Shown here: positions 16,193 to 23,755 of the stretch, one piece after another
Layout of the letters: each line of letters starts with the position of its first letter
How positions within the stretch are numbered: position 1 is the first letter of the stretch
Source of the DNA: Archangium sp.
GTDB lineage: Bacteria > Myxococcota > Myxococcia > Myxococcales > Myxococcaceae
DNA length: 39,062 nt
NCBI GenBank assembly: GCA_030695565.1
Contig: JAUYRZ010000059.1
Span: forward strand, 1 to 39,062
Direction: 5' to 3'
Notes under the pieces: model-generated
Databases searched by the model: none
What the model was told of the DNA's origin: nothing
What the model saw: only the letters and a program-made list of their open reading frames with translations
Position numbers and translations under genes: made by a program

Positions 16193-17080
16193 TCAGAACC
16201 GGCCCGCGACGACGACGGTGCCGCCCTTCGCGCTGGGCAGGGCCGCGACGGTCACGGGGCTGGAGGCCGAGAACAACACCACCGAGGTGACCAGCAACAC
16301 GCCGGTGCCGATGCCTGCTCCGAGCGCGATGGTGGCCGAACGATCGATCACCCGTTGCTGCGCCGCCTGCGCTTCGTTCGCCAGGCGGCCATCGGCAGGC
16401 AGGGCCGCGAGCTGGGCGGCGGCCGAGAAGCCGAAGCCCGCACTGACGCCCGCTGATGCGATGGCCCCGCTCAGGGTCACCCAGGCCGCGACGCGCGCGG
16501 GCGAGGTCCTCTGCACCAGGGTCACCTCAGGCAACGGAAACGGAGGTGGCGCCAGGCCGGTGTCGGCCGGAGCAGGTGCCGCGGCCACCGGCTCTGCGCT
16601 CAACACCCCGGGGAGCTTCTCGATCTCCAGCCGCTGCAGCAGCAGCTTGAGCGCGTCGATCGCAGCGGTCGGGCCCGCGGCGGGGGCGGTGAGGCGCACG
16701 GTGTTTCGGGTGATCCGGCCGTCTTGATTGACGATGCGGCCGGTCGCCGTCAGCTCGGTGCCCGCCGCGTTGCGCTCGAGAGAGGCGAAGAGCGCGTAGA
16801 GCGAGTTGGCGTTGACCGCGAGCTGGCGCAGACACTCGTTGCGCACGTCGCAATCCTGCCGGCGCAGCGCGGCGATGGCCTGCTTCCAGCTCGAGCTCGT
16901 GGGCACCAGCACGTTGCTGCTCCTCGCGAGGGCTTGCCGGAATTCACTCTGCAGCGCTTTGACCTGCACGTCGGGCATCGGCACCCGAACGTCGAGCGGT
17001 GCGTCGACCAGCGTGGCGCGCCCTTGCGCGAAGCCCACGCCCGCCAGCAACACCACGACGAAACACAGAAGGCCCTTCAT
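16193..17080 (-). CDS. Exported two-domain protein of the kinase operon, unknown function
   Basis: A 295-residue protein with an N-terminal signal (MKGLLCFVVVLLAGVGFAQG) and a globular domain at about residues 25-145 containing CDVRNECLRQLAVNANSLY and a following beta segment (ELTATGRIVNQDGRITRNTVRL). Next comes a Pro/Ala-rich linker, then a C-terminal part with two hydrophobic segments (VAAWVTLSGAIASAGVSAGFGF and IALGAGIGTGVLLVTSVVLFSAS). The layout suggests a periplasmic sensor-like domain tethered to the inner membrane. The ATG at 17080 overlaps the kinase stop as ATGA, and the gene stops 8 bases before the ATG of the repeat lipoprotein. I do not recognise the family. Confidence 0.78.
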   Translation of the reverse strand: MKGLLCFVVVLLAGVGFAQGRATLVDAPLDVRVPMPDVQVKALQSEFRQALARSSNVLVPTSSSWKQAIAALRRQDCDVRNECLRQLAVNANSLYALFASLERNAAGTELTATGRIVNQDGRITRNTVRLTAPAAGPTAAIDALKLLLQRLEIEKLPGVLSAEPVAAAPAPADTGLAPPPFPLPEVTLVQRTSPARVAAWVTLSGAIASAGVSAGFGFSAAAQLAALPADGRLANEAQAAQQRVIDRSATIALGAGIGTGVLLVTSVVLFSASSPVTVAALPSAKGGTVVVAGRF

Positions 17081-18504
17081 CGGCGCCACGCGCGGGCGAG
17101 TTTGCGAATCTGACGCTCGACGGCTTCACACTGCGTTCCGGTCGAAGCCGAGCTCACCGCGTTCGCCAGGGCAGGTTCCAGGCCCTCGAACTCAGCCCAG
17201 TGGTCTCGCGCGGCGAGCTGCTGCAGCTCCTGGAGGTTGCTCGAGGCAGCGGCGCGCCAACGTGCGTCGGGCGTGCACTCGCTCTGAGCGGTCACCGGAG
17301 GCGCTGCCCTCACGCGGGGCCGACGGGGCACGGCCACGGGCTCCACAGACGCAGGCACGGCTCGCTCCACGGGCGCGGGCGGCAGCTCAGCCACTTCGAC
17401 GGGAGCAGGCGCTGCAGGCGCCGACACCTGGATCAGCTGAGGCGTCGCTGCTGCGCTGCCAGAACCCGAACCGAGCAGTATCGCCAACGGCACCACGACC
17501 ATCAGCGCCGTGAGCGCCGCGGCGGCACGCCACCTGCGCGGCGGCATCGCCATGCGCGCGATGGAATCGGGCGAACGCACCACCAGTTGAATCGGCCGCA
17601 CTGCGGCGAGGTCCCGGCGCAGGTTCTCCATGCGTTGGCGAACCTCCTCGGCGCTGGCAGGGCGGGCGGAGGGCTTCTTCTCGAGCAACTGCGCGACGAG
17701 CTCACCGAGCGCGGTGGGCACGCTGGCATCGAACTGTTCGGTGTTGGGCGCGCGTTCGGTGGCGTGGGCGTGCAGCAGCGCCGCGACGCGGTTGGGCAAC
17801 TCGAGGCCGGGCTCGAACGGGAGCCGCCCCGTGAGGAGCTCGAAGAGCATCGCGCCGAACGAATAGAGATCGCTCGCGGTGTCGGGGGCGCTGCCGATGG
17901 CCTGCTCCGGCGAGACGTACTCGGGCGTGCCGGCCACCATCGAGACGGCCGGCGCCCCGGTGCCGCTGCTGAAGGCCACCGGCTGATACCGGGAGAGGCC
18001 GAAGTCGAGCAGCTTGATCACTTCGCTGCCGCCGCTGCCCCTCGCGATGAAGACGTTCGAGGGTTTGAGGTCTCGGTGAATCACCTCGACGGAGTGCGCA
18101 GCGTGCAGCGCGCAGAGGATCTGCTCTCCGACGAACGACACGCGCTCGAGGCTGAGCCGGCCGGCGGCGAGCTCCTGCTCGAGGGTGTGGCCTTCGAGGT
18201 ACTCCATCACCATGTACTGCCGGCCATCGGGCAGCAGCCCGAAGCCGACGATGTCGATGATGTTGGGGTGTTTGATGGCGGAAAGGGTCTGCGCTTCGGT
18301 GAGGAAGCTCTTCACCATCGCCACGTCGTCGGCCACTTCGGGGCGCAACACCTTGATGGCGAAGCAACGGTCGATGAGCTCGTGACGCGCGCGGTAGACC
18401 AGGCCCATGCCGCCTGCGCCCACCAGCGACTCGATGCGGTAGCTGCCCACGGCCATGCCGATGAGTTGATCCTGCTGAACCACGGAACTCGGGAGGTCTG
18501 GCAT
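17077..18504 (-). CDS. Membrane-anchored Hanks-type Ser/Thr protein kinase
   Basis: The 475-residue protein has a complete kinase domain at about residues 22-285: P-loop GAGGMG (29-34), AIK with the ATP-binding Lys at 51, the catalytic loop HRDLKPSN (142-149), DFG (166-168), and the activation segment ending GTPEYVSPEQ (191-200). A basic juxtamembrane stretch, one transmembrane segment (ALTALMVVVPLAILLG, about 340-360) and an Ala/Pro/Val-rich periplasmic part with a small C-terminal Cys-containing domain follow. It should phosphorylate Ser/Thr in the cytoplasm in response to a periplasmic or envelope signal. It is the first gene of a three-gene unit, with an ATGA overlap to the next gene. The 180 or so bases upstream show no clear promoter. 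Confidence 0.95.
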   Translation of the reverse strand: MPDLPSSVVQQDQLIGMAVGSYRIESLVGAGGMGLVYRARHELIDRCFAIKVLRPEVADDVAMVKSFLTEAQTLSAIKHPNIIDIVGFGLLPDGRQYMVMEYLEGHTLEQELAAGRLSLERVSFVGEQILCALHAAHSVEVIHRDLKPSNVFIARGSGGSEVIKLLDFGLSRYQPVAFSSGTGAPAVSMVAGTPEYVSPEQAIGSAPDTASDLYSFGAMLFELLTGRLPFEPGLELPNRVAALLHAHATERAPNTEQFDASVPTALGELVAQLLEKKPSARPASAEEVRQRMENLRRDLAAVRPIQLVVRSPDSIARMAMPPRRWRAAAALTALMVVVPLAILLGSGSGSAAATPQLIQVSAPAAPAPVEVAELPPAPVERAVPASVEPVAVPRRPRVRAAPPVTAQSECTPDARWRAAASSNLQELQQLAARDHWAEFEGLEPALANAVSSASTGTQCEAVERQIRKLARAWRR

Positions 18505-18686
18505 CGCGGCGGGGGCTTGTGCACCCCAGAGGCCAACGCTGGAGCCCTGAAATCACGCGATCCCGCTCGGCCTCACCCCATCATTTCGATGGCTCGACCA
18601 TCAGGCTGATCGTCACCCGGCTCGCCCCCATTTCCACCAACCCTCTCGGGGCGAACGGTTGCCCGAGCCGCAAAGAATTCGTCCGT

Positions 18687-19781
18687 TCAGGGCGCGCCGT
18701 ACATCTGGTCCCACGCGTCGCCGAAGCGATAGCCGCCGTCGGGCGCGCGGGGCGAAGACCCCCCGGCCTGGGTGGAGCTGTGCGAGCTGTCTGCGTTGCC
18801 TGCATCGATGGAGGTGAAGAGCCGATGGCTGTCGCTCCACGGCCGCGTGCCCGCCTCGATGCGCTGCGCGGTGCCGGGCAGCTGCAGCGCGGAGAACGCG
18901 CTCAGGTGGCCGGGGTGCTGCGGATCATTGCTGTGCGTGAAGCCCCACTGGCGATCGACCGGCGTCAAAGAGCTCTGCGTGAGCCAGGCCTGGTTGGTGT
19001 CGAGCGGGCCCGACAACATCACCGCGCGTGCGACGGGGCGCACCTGGGCAATCACCCCCGCGCTGCTCGCGCCGTGGCTGATGCCCGAGATGATGATGCG
19101 ATCCCAACGCGGTTTGCCGCCGACGATGAAGTACTGCCAGTCACCCTTCGCGTTGAGCGTCTGCAGCCGCTGGAGCATGCGCACCACGCGCACTTCGATG
19201 CTGTCCGGGGGCGCGATGGTGATGACGCTGGTGCGATCGACGCCATCGAAGGCCTCGAGCCGGCAGCCACCGATGTCGTTGCCGCAGTTGCCCACGCCGT
19301 AGTCGGAGACGTAGCAGGGGCCGATCACGTGGAAGCCGCGCTGCGCGAGGAAGTCACCGTGCGCGGTCGAGCCGCAGGTGCCGGGAGCGCCCGCGCCATG
19401 CAGGTACACCACCAGCAAGCCCTTCGGGGTGACGCGCGTATCGAGGGCGGCCAGCTCGTTGCCCAGCGCCCGGCCCGCATCGGGATCTGCGGCGGCGGCG
19501 GTGAATTGAAAACGATAGAGCTGGGGATTCGAACGATCGACCATCAACACTCCGGCGTCGGGTGGGCCCGCGTCGAGTTGACCCGCATCCACGTCACCCG
19601 CGTCGGGTTCGCCGGCATCCACCTCACCGGCATCCACCTCACCTGCATCGGCTTGACCCGCATCGGCTTGACCCGCATCGATGAGCTGACCTGCGTCAGG
19701 CAGCTCGCCTGCGTCGTCTTCGCCAACGACTGCTGGATCGCAGGCCGTCAGGGCCATCATCATCAGGAAGAGTCGCCGCAT
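18687..19781 (-). CDS. Alpha/beta-hydrolase-like lipoprotein with a DAG-repeat linker
   Basis: The 364-residue product has a lipobox (MMALTAC, Cys 14), then a linker of about 55 residues made almost wholly of DAG-containing units (DAGQ, DAGE, DAGP). A hydrolase-like domain follows from about residue 85. It shows a nucleophile elbow G-I-S-H-G (Ser 235), an oxyanion-hole-like LLVVYLHGAGAPG near 122, and conserved Cys pairs (C136, C156, C166, C173). A His in DSSHSS (334) could complete a triad. It resembles the BPSS1187-like hydrolases of unknown substrate. The ATG at 19781 is chosen because it gives a normal lipoprotein signal. It lies 17 bases after the stop of the DksA-like gene and may share its transcript. 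Substrate unknown. Confidence 0.82.
   Translation of the reverse strand: MRRLFLMMMALTACDPAVVGEDDAGELPDAGQLIDAGQADAGQADAGEVDAGEVDAGEPDAGDVDAGQLDAGPPDAGVLMVDRSNPQLYRFQFTAAAADPDAGRALGNELAALDTRVTPKGLLVVYLHGAGAPGTCGSTAHGDFLAQRGFHVIGPCYVSDYGVGNCGNDIGGCRLEAFDGVDRTSVITIAPPDSIEVRVVRMLQRLQTLNAKGDWQYFIVGGKPRWDRIIISGISHGASSAGVIAQVRPVARAVMLSGPLDTNQAWLTQSSLTPVDRQWGFTHSNDPQHPGHLSAFSALQLPGTAQRIEAGTRPWSDSHRLFTSIDAGNADSSHSSTQAGGSSPRAPDGGYRFGDAWDQMYGAP
19551..19715 (-). repeat. DAG-codon repeat (lipoprotein linker)
   Basis: An array of 9- and 15-base units encodes repeated Asp-Ala-Gly in the linker of the hydrolase lipoprotein. On the plus strand it reads as recurring CCCGCATC / ACCGGCATC words. Such arrays are prone to slippage and length change. 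Confidence 0.8.
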
Positions 19782-19798
19782 GCGCGCGAAGCTACCAG

Positions 19799-20182
19799 TC
19801 AACGAAGGCTCTGCACGGATCGCGCGGCTTCTTCTTCCTCTTCGGCCGTGCGGCGCGCCCAGGGAATGGAACGAAGCCGCTCATACGAAATCGGTTCACC
19901 CGACCCTTCGCTCAGGCCGTAGCGGCCCCCGTCGAGCCGGCCGAGAGCGCTCTCGATTTCTCCGAGCAGCCAGCGATCATGCGCGCTGAGCGCTTCGTCT
20001 TCGTGGCCCGCGGTCGCCGCCGTGGCTGCATCGGCGGTGTCCATCGGGTCAGGCTCGAAGTCGGAGTCGTTCCGCTCAGCGAGCTCCAGCTGTCGCGCGC
20101 GGATTTCTTCCCGCTTGATGCGAAGCACCGTTCTCAGTTCGACCCGCTGTGCGTCGGTGAGCGTCTGATTTCTCTTCGCCAC
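19799..20182 (-). CDS. DksA/TraR-like protein lacking zinc-finger cysteines
   Basis: The 127-residue protein has the DksA/TraR layout: an N-terminal helix pair (LTDAQRVELRTVLRIKREEIRARQLEL), an acidic turn region (SDFEPDPMDTADAA), a second helix (ALSAHDRWLLGEIESALGRLDGGRYG), and then a segment that aligns with the C4 zinc finger. In typical family members the finger reads YGxCxxCGExI...RLxAxPxAxxCxxC. Here it reads YGLSEGSGEPISYERLRSIPWARRTAEEEEEA, so both Cys of the first pair are Ser and the second pair is missing. Cysteine-less DksA relatives are known and can act without zinc. It may bind RNA polymerase in its secondary channel. The start is GTG, with AAAGGGAG upstream. It is transcribed divergently from the esterase gene. 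Confidence 0.8.
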   Translation of the reverse strand: MAKRNQTLTDAQRVELRTVLRIKREEIRARQLELAERNDSDFEPDPMDTADAATAATAGHEDEALSAHDRWLLGEIESALGRLDGGRYGLSEGSGEPISYERLRSIPWARRTAEEEEEAARSVQSLR

Positions 20183-20280
20183 GGCGTTTCTCCCTTTTCA
20201 GTCAAGTGAGTCCGTAATCGCCCCCCTCCGGCGACGCCCGAATCGCCCCGCCAAAGGAGAGGGGCTACGCTCGGGGCGCC

Positions 20281-21015
20281 TTGAGTTCCCGACACATTCT
20301 TCTCGATAGCCCCGCCCTCGGTCGCCGTGCCCACGTCTGGTGTTTCGGAGACGTGGGGACGCCGGTGGTGGTCTTCCCCAGCAACGCAGGCGTCGCTCAC
20401 GAGTGGCAACAGAGCGGCATGATCGACGCGCTGGGCGAATCGTTCGCGCGCGGCGGCATGAAGCTCTACTGCCCGGAGAGCAACATCTCGCAGTCGTTCT
20501 CCGCCGAAGGCCCGCTCGAAGCGCGCATGGCACGGCACCGCCAGTACGAGCACTTCATTCTCGAGACGCTCATTCCCTTCATCCGCCAGGACTGCCGCAG
20601 CCCCGACGCGCGCGTGCTCGCCACCGGCTGCAGCATGGGCGCGATGTACAGCTCGCTCTTCGCGCTGAAGTTCCCCGAGGTGTTCCGCGGCGCCTTGTGT
20701 CTTTCAGGCCGGTATCGCGCGGCCAGCTTCGTCCAGGGTGGCTACTCCGACGAGCTGTACTTCAACGACGTGCTCGCCTTCTTGCCCAACCTCGAGGGCG
20801 CGGCCCTGGAGCGCGTGCGGCAGCAGACGCATCTGACGTTGGTGGTCGGTCGCGGCCCGTTCGAGAACTCCTGCCTGCCGGAGACGCTGGAGTTCGGCAC
20901 CTGGCTCAAGCGCAAGGGCATCCCCAATCACCTCGCGGTGTGGGGCACCGACAGCCGACACGACTACACCTGGTGGCGTCGTCAGGCGGCGCATTACCTG
21001 CCGCAGTTGAGCTGA
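20281..21015 (+). CDS. Esterase-family alpha/beta hydrolase
   Basis: A 244-residue cytoplasmic protein of the esterase-D/PF00756-like family. It has an N-terminal beta-rich part (GRRAHVWCFGDVGTPVVVFPSNAG), a helix with WQQSGMIDALGES, the nucleophile elbow G-C-S-M-G (Ser 118) in VLATGCSMGAMYSSLFALKFPEVF, and the catalytic-His region HDYTWWRRQ (His 227). No signal peptide is present. The start is TTG at 20281 with GGGG about six bases upstream; no ATG gives a complete fold. Substrate unknown; related proteins hydrolyse small acyl esters or S-formylglutathione. A hairpin follows about 90 bases after the stop. Confidence 0.85.
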   Translation: MSSRHILLDSPALGRRAHVWCFGDVGTPVVVFPSNAGVAHEWQQSGMIDALGESFARGGMKLYCPESNISQSFSAEGPLEARMARHRQYEHFILETLIPFIRQDCRSPDARVLATGCSMGAMYSSLFALKFPEVFRGALCLSGRYRAASFVQGGYSDELYFNDVLAFLPNLEGAALERVRQQTHLTLVVGRGPFENSCLPETLEFGTWLKRKGIPNHLAVWGTDSRHDYTWWRRQAAHYLPQLS

Positions 21016-21102
21016 CCCCTTTGCTGTTGCCGGTACTCGCACAGCAGGTGAACTCCGTTACCGTTGGAATACTCCGCTGTAGGTATTGAGGCGCTCCAAG
21101 GT

Positions 21103-21122
21103 CGCCGTGCTATTGCACGGCG
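21103..21122 (+). terminator. Rho-independent-type terminator after the esterase gene
   Basis: A perfect 8-bp GC-rich stem, CGCCGTGC-TATT-GCACGGCG, is followed by GTCTTTT. It lies 87 bases after the esterase stop and 27 bases before the next ATG, so it either ends the esterase transcript or acts in the leader of the following lipoprotein gene. Confidence 0.6.
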
Positions 21123-21149
21123 GTCTTTTCCGACCCTGGGGGCACTTCA

Positions 21150-22511
21150 ATGGACCGTTTGATTCGAGTGGTGGTGGCGGCGTTCGTGTTGGCGGGGTGC
21201 GCACCTGAACTGAAGAAGACGGTGGCGGTGACCGCGGTGGGCGAGGTCACCGGCCCCGCGGTGACCTCGATGGTGGGGCCGGCCGGTGGCAGCGTTCGTT
21301 CTGCCGACGGCAAGCTCGAGCTCCTCGTGCCTGCGGGCGCGTTGGCGGCCGACACCGCGCTCTCCGTGATGCCCCTCAGCGTGACCGCGCCGGGCGGAGT
21401 GACGGCCTGGCGGCTGGGGCCCGAAGGCACCACCTTCGCCAGGCCCGCGTCGGTGAAGATCTCGTTCGGCGAAGCGGAGCTCAAGGGCTCCACCCCGAAC
21501 GCGCTGCGCATCGCCTTTCAGGATTCGCAGAAGCGGTGGCAGGCGATCAAGACGAGCACGGTCGACTCGACCAGCATCACCGTCTCGACCACGCACCTCT
21601 CTGACTGGTCGTTGTTGCTCGGTTGGCAGCTGCGGCCGCCGGTCGCGACCGTGTTGCCGGGCCGGTCGCTCACCCTCTCGGTGCGTTTCTGCAACACCGT
21701 GCCGCTCGATCAAGGAACCGAGTCCGAGTTGGTGAGCCTGGTGGCCAACTGCCAGGAAGACGAAGGGCTCGCGCCGATCGTCGGCCAGTGGGCGGTCAAC
21801 GGCACTCCGAATGGCAGCGCGACGGTGGGCACCCTCGTGCCGGGCTCTCCTTCGGCCACCTATGTGGCTCCCGCGAAGGCGCCGTCGGGTGGCCCCGTTG
21901 CGGTGAGCGTGGAGCTCAACCCGCCCGCATTGGGCAAGGTGCTGCTCGTCTCGAACATCACCATCGGCGGAGATCTCCCGAACGCGTACGCAGGCGCGGT
22001 CAGCTACCGGCTCAAGCGCGGTGGCTCGGGGACCTCGGTGCTCGGCTCCGAGCTGATCGTTTCGGCCCTGCTGTCGTTCAGCAAGGGATCGGGCAGCACC
22101 GCCTCCTATGACCTCGTCGGCGGCACGGCGACGTTGCGGCAGTTCCAGAAGGAGACGGGCATCACCAACTGCCGCTGCACCGCCGCCGACGTGGCCGGCA
22201 CGATCGAAGCGAACACCGGAGCGCTCATCATCGACACCAGCGCGAACGTGGTGAGCGAGCTTCAGTTCAGCGCCGTGTTCACCGTTCCGCTCGTCTGCAA
22301 CGGAAGCACCGACCCCGCGTGCGCGAACATGTCCGGCCCCGAGGTCATGGCCTGGGCGCTGACGGGCATGAACCCGGCGTGCACCGGTGATCAGCGGGTG
22401 TCCTTCACCTCGCTTGGCAAGGTCGACGGCTCGTGGAACATGTACTGTCCTGTGAACCCGCAGGTGCAGGGCCGCATCGAAGAGGTCAGCTGGTCCTTCG
22501 ACGGCAGCTGA
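21150..22511 (+). CDS. Lipoprotein with ZU5-like N-terminal domain, unknown function
   Basis: The 453-residue protein has a lipobox (VLAGC, Cys 17). Its first domain resembles ZU5: GPAGGSVRSADGKLELLVPAGALAADTALSVMPL, then a PEGTTFARPASVKISF strand pair and W-rich HLSDWSLLLGW. A Big/Ig-like part follows (VGQWAVNGTPNGSATVGTLVPGSPSATYVAPAKAP), then a C-terminal beta domain with Cys pairs (CRC, CNGSTDPAC, CTGDQ, MYC) that probably form disulfides outside the cell. The start ATG has GGGGGC seven bases upstream. It is a typical surface or periplasmic lipoprotein of myxobacteria; the function is not known. It stands alone between a hairpin and the next gene 44 bases downstream. Confidence 0.85.
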   Translation: MDRLIRVVVAAFVLAGCAPELKKTVAVTAVGEVTGPAVTSMVGPAGGSVRSADGKLELLVPAGALAADTALSVMPLSVTAPGGVTAWRLGPEGTTFARPASVKISFGEAELKGSTPNALRIAFQDSQKRWQAIKTSTVDSTSITVSTTHLSDWSLLLGWQLRPPVATVLPGRSLTLSVRFCNTVPLDQGTESELVSLVANCQEDEGLAPIVGQWAVNGTPNGSATVGTLVPGSPSATYVAPAKAPSGGPVAVSVELNPPALGKVLLVSNITIGGDLPNAYAGAVSYRLKRGGSGTSVLGSELIVSALLSFSKGSGSTASYDLVGGTATLRQFQKETGITNCRCTAADVAGTIEANTGALIIDTSANVVSELQFSAVFTVPLVCNGSTDPACANMSGPEVMAWALTGMNPACTGDQRVSFTSLGKVDGSWNMYCPVNPQVQGRIEEVSWSFDGS

Positions 22512-22555
22512 GGTTCCTCAGCGGCGGGTCGAAAGGTGCGTGCTAGATCGTGCCC

Positions 22556-23203
22556 ATGAGTACACGTGGTCACGGGTTGTGGGACAACGAGACGAGCATC
22601 GCGGAAGTCCCCGGGTTGATTCGGGTGACGCCCAGCAAAGACCTCTGGCACCTGCTCGCTTCGTGGGGTCTGCGGCTCTGGTTCGGCCAGTGTGAGCCGC
22701 GCGAGTTCGCCCGCGCGGTGGAGCGCAAGTCGAAGGACGTGGTGAAGCTGCCCAAGCCCGTCTTCGATGCGCTCTCCAACATCGCCCAGCGACCCGACTC
22801 GTTTCGCGGTCACCGCTCGCGCCGTCAGGAGCACACCGCGATCCTCGGTGGCTACTGCGGTGGTTTCCGCATGGAGGCGCTCTTCACGCTGCCCGAGACG
22901 CGGGAGATCGTTCAGAAGGTGGCCGACCGCTGCGCCAACCGCCTCGACGGCGTGTTCAAGGCCAAGCAGAAGGCGGCGCTGACGACCGACCCGTTGATCG
23001 AGCTCGGCGTGCTGCTCGAGTTCACCAACATCGGCATCTTCCAGGAGGCTCCCCGGGTGGAGAAATGGAAGAAGGGCTTCGCCGAGATGAACGCGCTGAC
23101 CACCGACGACCGCGGCTACTACGACGAGTACGCCACGCGGGTGGACAAGCTGTTCACGATGTTGAAGTCCCCTCTCCCTCTGGGCCCTCTGGGAGAGGGT
23201 TAG
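22556..23203 (+). CDS. Uncharacterised cytoplasmic protein ending in a REP-like element
   Basis: A 215-residue soluble protein without signal or membrane segment. It is rich in Trp/Leu near the N-terminus (SKDLWHLLASWGLRLWFGQCEPREF), contains a basic middle (FRGHRSRRQEHTAILGGYCGGFRMEALF) and ends with helices (EKWKKGFAEMNALTTDDRGYYDEYATRVDKLFTML). I do not recognise the family. The ATG at 22556 is preferred over the GTG two codons earlier, though neither has a strong ribosome-binding site. The last 11 codons (SPLPLGPLGEG-stop) come from the palindromic element at 23169-23213, so the native C-terminus was probably replaced or extended by that element. Confidence 0.72.
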   Translation: MSTRGHGLWDNETSIAEVPGLIRVTPSKDLWHLLASWGLRLWFGQCEPREFARAVERKSKDVVKLPKPVFDALSNIAQRPDSFRGHRSRRQEHTAILGGYCGGFRMEALFTLPETREIVQKVADRCANRLDGVFKAKQKAALTTDPLIELGVLLEFTNIGIFQEAPRVEKWKKGFAEMNALTTDDRGYYDEYATRVDKLFTMLKSPLPLGPLGEG

Positions 23204-23213
23204 GGTGAGGGCC
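23169..23213. repeat. REP-like palindromic repeat, copy 2, at the 3' end of a CDS
   Basis: A perfect 9-bp dyad, CCCTCTCCC (23170-23178) with GGGAGAGGG (23191-23199), is followed by TTAGGGTGAGGGC. This is the common CCCTCTCCC...GGGAGAGGGTTAGGGTGAGGG type of dispersed repeat. It encodes the last residues and the stop of the upstream gene and may also act as a terminator between convergent genes. Confidence 0.78.
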
Positions 23214-23304
23214 TGACGCGACCGGTGAGAGGGGCGCGTTCGGTTCATACGCTGAGGGCATTCCAACCGCCCGCGTCCCTGTCGGCCCGCGTTCCATCAT
23301 CAAC

Positions 23305-23721
23305 TCAGCGGCTGGGGCCCAGCTCGAGCAGCTGCGCGTCGATCTTCCCGATCTCTGCCTTGTTGCCAGCCGAAGCATGCAGCTTGCGCAGTTGGATGAG
23401 CGTGCCGCGCGCGTCTTCCTTGTGCTTGAGCTCGAGGTGCACGTTGGCGAGATCCTGCAGCAACTCCATCGATGGCTGGCCCCACACCACGGCGCCTTTG
23501 AGCACCGCGAGCGCCTTGGTCGCAAAGCCGGCCGTCAGGTGCGCCTGGGCGGCGCGGCGGGCGTACTCGTGCGCGCCGTTGAGATCGCCCTGCGCCTTGA
23601 GCTGGCTCGCGAGATCCTGCGCGAGCCGCGGATCGTTCGGGTTCTCGTCGGCGCGCTCACGCAACGCCGCGAGTGGATCTCCGCTCTGCTTCTTCTGGAA
23701 CAACCCTCCAAGAAATCCCAT
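23305..23721 (-). CDS. TPR-repeat protein next to the Hsp70-like gene
   Basis: A 138-residue protein, MGFLGGLFQKKQSGDPLAALRERADENPNDPRLAQDLASQLKAQGD..., with about three tetratricopeptide-type helix pairs: DPRLAQDLASQLKAQGDLNGAHEYARRA, then GFATKALAVLKGAVVWGQPSMELLQDLANVHLELKHKEDARGTL, and a closing helix. The short N-terminus MGFLGGLF is hydrophobic but not a cleavable signal. It starts 34 bases after the end of the Hsp70-like gene and probably shares its transcript. TPR proteins often bind Hsp70 partners or clients, so it may be the partner of the truncated chaperone; that is inference from adjacency. Confidence 0.82.
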   Translation of the reverse strand: MGFLGGLFQKKQSGDPLAALRERADENPNDPRLAQDLASQLKAQGDLNGAHEYARRAAQAHLTAGFATKALAVLKGAVVWGQPSMELLQDLANVHLELKHKEDARGTLIQLRKLHASAGNKAEIGKIDAQLLELGPSR

Positions 23722-23755
23722 GGGGCGCAGCGTAGACGAGTCCGCCCTCGGGCGA

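Noticed and set aside
18600-18690. Terminator after the hydrolase lipoprotein gene (CTCGGG...CCCGAG stem)
   Set aside because: Only a six-base stem with an 11-base loop and no T-run; too weak to call.
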